Source: Pilimelia terevasa
GTDB lineage: Bacteria; Actinomycetota; Actinomycetes; Mycobacteriales; Micromonosporaceae
Reading direction: 5' to 3'
Length of the DNA stretch: 64,000 nt
NCBI RefSeq assembly: GCF_014647915.1
Contig: NZ_BMQC01000002.1
Coordinates: forward strand, 124,001-188,000
A model generated the notes under the pieces. That model ran no database searches. It saw only the letters and a program-made list of their open reading frames with translations, and was not told the DNA's origin. Made by a program: the position numbers and the translations under genes. This document shows positions 63,617 to 64,000 of the stretch, in pieces. Each line of letters starts with the position of its first letter. Positions within the stretch are counted from its first letter, which is position 1.

Positions 63617-64000
63617 GCCAGCCCGCCCCACCACCGGTCGCGGAGCGCGACCAGCACCACGGCGCAGACCCCCAGCAGGAGCAGGCTCAGCGCCACCGCG
63701 CCGGCCGGGTCGGTCTCCAGCGCGAGGTACACCGCCACGGGGACGGTCCGGGACCGCCCGGGCACGTTGCCGGCGAACGTGATCGTCGCCCCGAACTCGC
63801 CCACCGCCCGCGCCCAGCTCAGCGCCGCCCCGGCCAGGACCCCCGGCGCGACCAGTGGCACGGTCACCCGCCGGAACACCGTCCACGGGCCGGCGCCCAG
63901 GGTCGCCGCCGCGTCCTCGACCCGCCGGTCCGCCGCGCGCAGGGCGCCCTCCACGGCCAGGACCAGGAACGGCAGCCCGACGAACACCTGGGCCAGCACC
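63613..64000 (-). CDS. ABC transporter permease, molybdate-type, truncated by the window end
   Basis: Only the last 128 or so codons are inside the window; the start lies beyond 64000. MLAQVFVGLPFLVLAVEGAL is followed by the EAA-like loop DAAATLGAGPWTVFRRVTVP, then SWARAVGEFGATITFAGNVP and a final membrane helix. This matches ModB/CysT permeases. The stop overlaps the ATPase start by four bases. Confidence 0.88.
   Translation of the reverse strand, partial: VLAQVFVGLPFLVLAVEGALRAADRRVEDAAATLGAGPWTVFRRVTVPLVAPGVLAGAALSWARAVGEFGATITFAGNVPGRSRTVPVAVYLALETDPAGAVALSLLLLGVCAVVLVALRDRWWGGLA

Overview
The window is very GC-rich (roughly 73-75% by eye), densely coded on both strands, and full of actinobacterial signature genes: two WhiB-family regulators, a SigR/RsrA thiol-stress pair with the mini ribosomal protein bL37, a SigR-type promoter, a conservon fragment, streptogrisin-like and HtrA proteases, and the single-chain 2-oxoglutarate decarboxylase/dehydrogenase (Kgd type). 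The order hisN-aroA-SRAP-sigR-rsrA-bL37-biotinyl protein-whiB1-lipid kinase-malic enzyme-kgd-two-component pair-htrA resembles the chromosomal core of Streptomyces and Micromonospora relatives. I would place it in the Streptomyces/Micromonosporales part of the Actinomycetia, with a weak preference for Micromonosporales. This is chromosome, not plasmid or phage.

Layout. 1-3.5 kb: a SnoaL-like pseudogene, a membrane PAS-GGDEF diguanylate cyclase, and two small reading frames. 3.7-10.6 kb: a long plus-strand run of an incomplete conservon (sensor kinase and roadblock protein) followed by three linked genes: a four-cysteine PD-(D/E)XK nuclease, an unrecognised 504-residue protein and a compact SF1 helicase. 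This triad is the best candidate here for an undescribed nucleic-acid system. 10.6-12.0 kb: a lower-GC acquired patch with two small two-helix membrane proteins and a decayed ISL3-type transposase. 12-20 kb: agmatinase-type ureohydrolase, a DUF427 protein, a receiver protein opposite a GAF pseudokinase, and two secreted proteases (papain-like with IPT repeats, and streptogrisin-like behind a Crp-type site).

20-32 kb: a MaoC-like hydratase, ATPase-fold regulators, a MacRS-like two-component pair, an SDR, a DMT transporter, hisN, aroA, an SRAP protein, a WhiB protein, and then sigR-rsrA. sigR has a perfect GGAAT-N18-GTT promoter and an upstream in-frame start that would make a longer sigma isoform. 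32-41 kb: bL37, a biotinyl-carrier protein, a TetR/MFS efflux pair with a palindromic operator, whiB1 with two Crp-like sites upstream, a lipid kinase, a GntR regulator overlapping an RsbW-like gene tail to tail, malic enzyme, a lipoprotein hydrolase and a NUDIX protein.

41-64 kb: kgd with a small DUF6104-like gene, an ABC exporter, ornithine-lipid genes (olsB plus an acyltransferase), an OmpR/kinase pair followed by HtrA, glycerol kinase, a 1117-residue fusion (PqqD-like, site-2 protease, cyclic-nucleotide-binding-like, FecR-like and Ig-like parts), a cyanophycinase/cyanophycin synthetase pair, and an ABC importer cut by the window end that resembles molybdate systems. No tRNA, rRNA, CRISPR array or replication origin was recognised.
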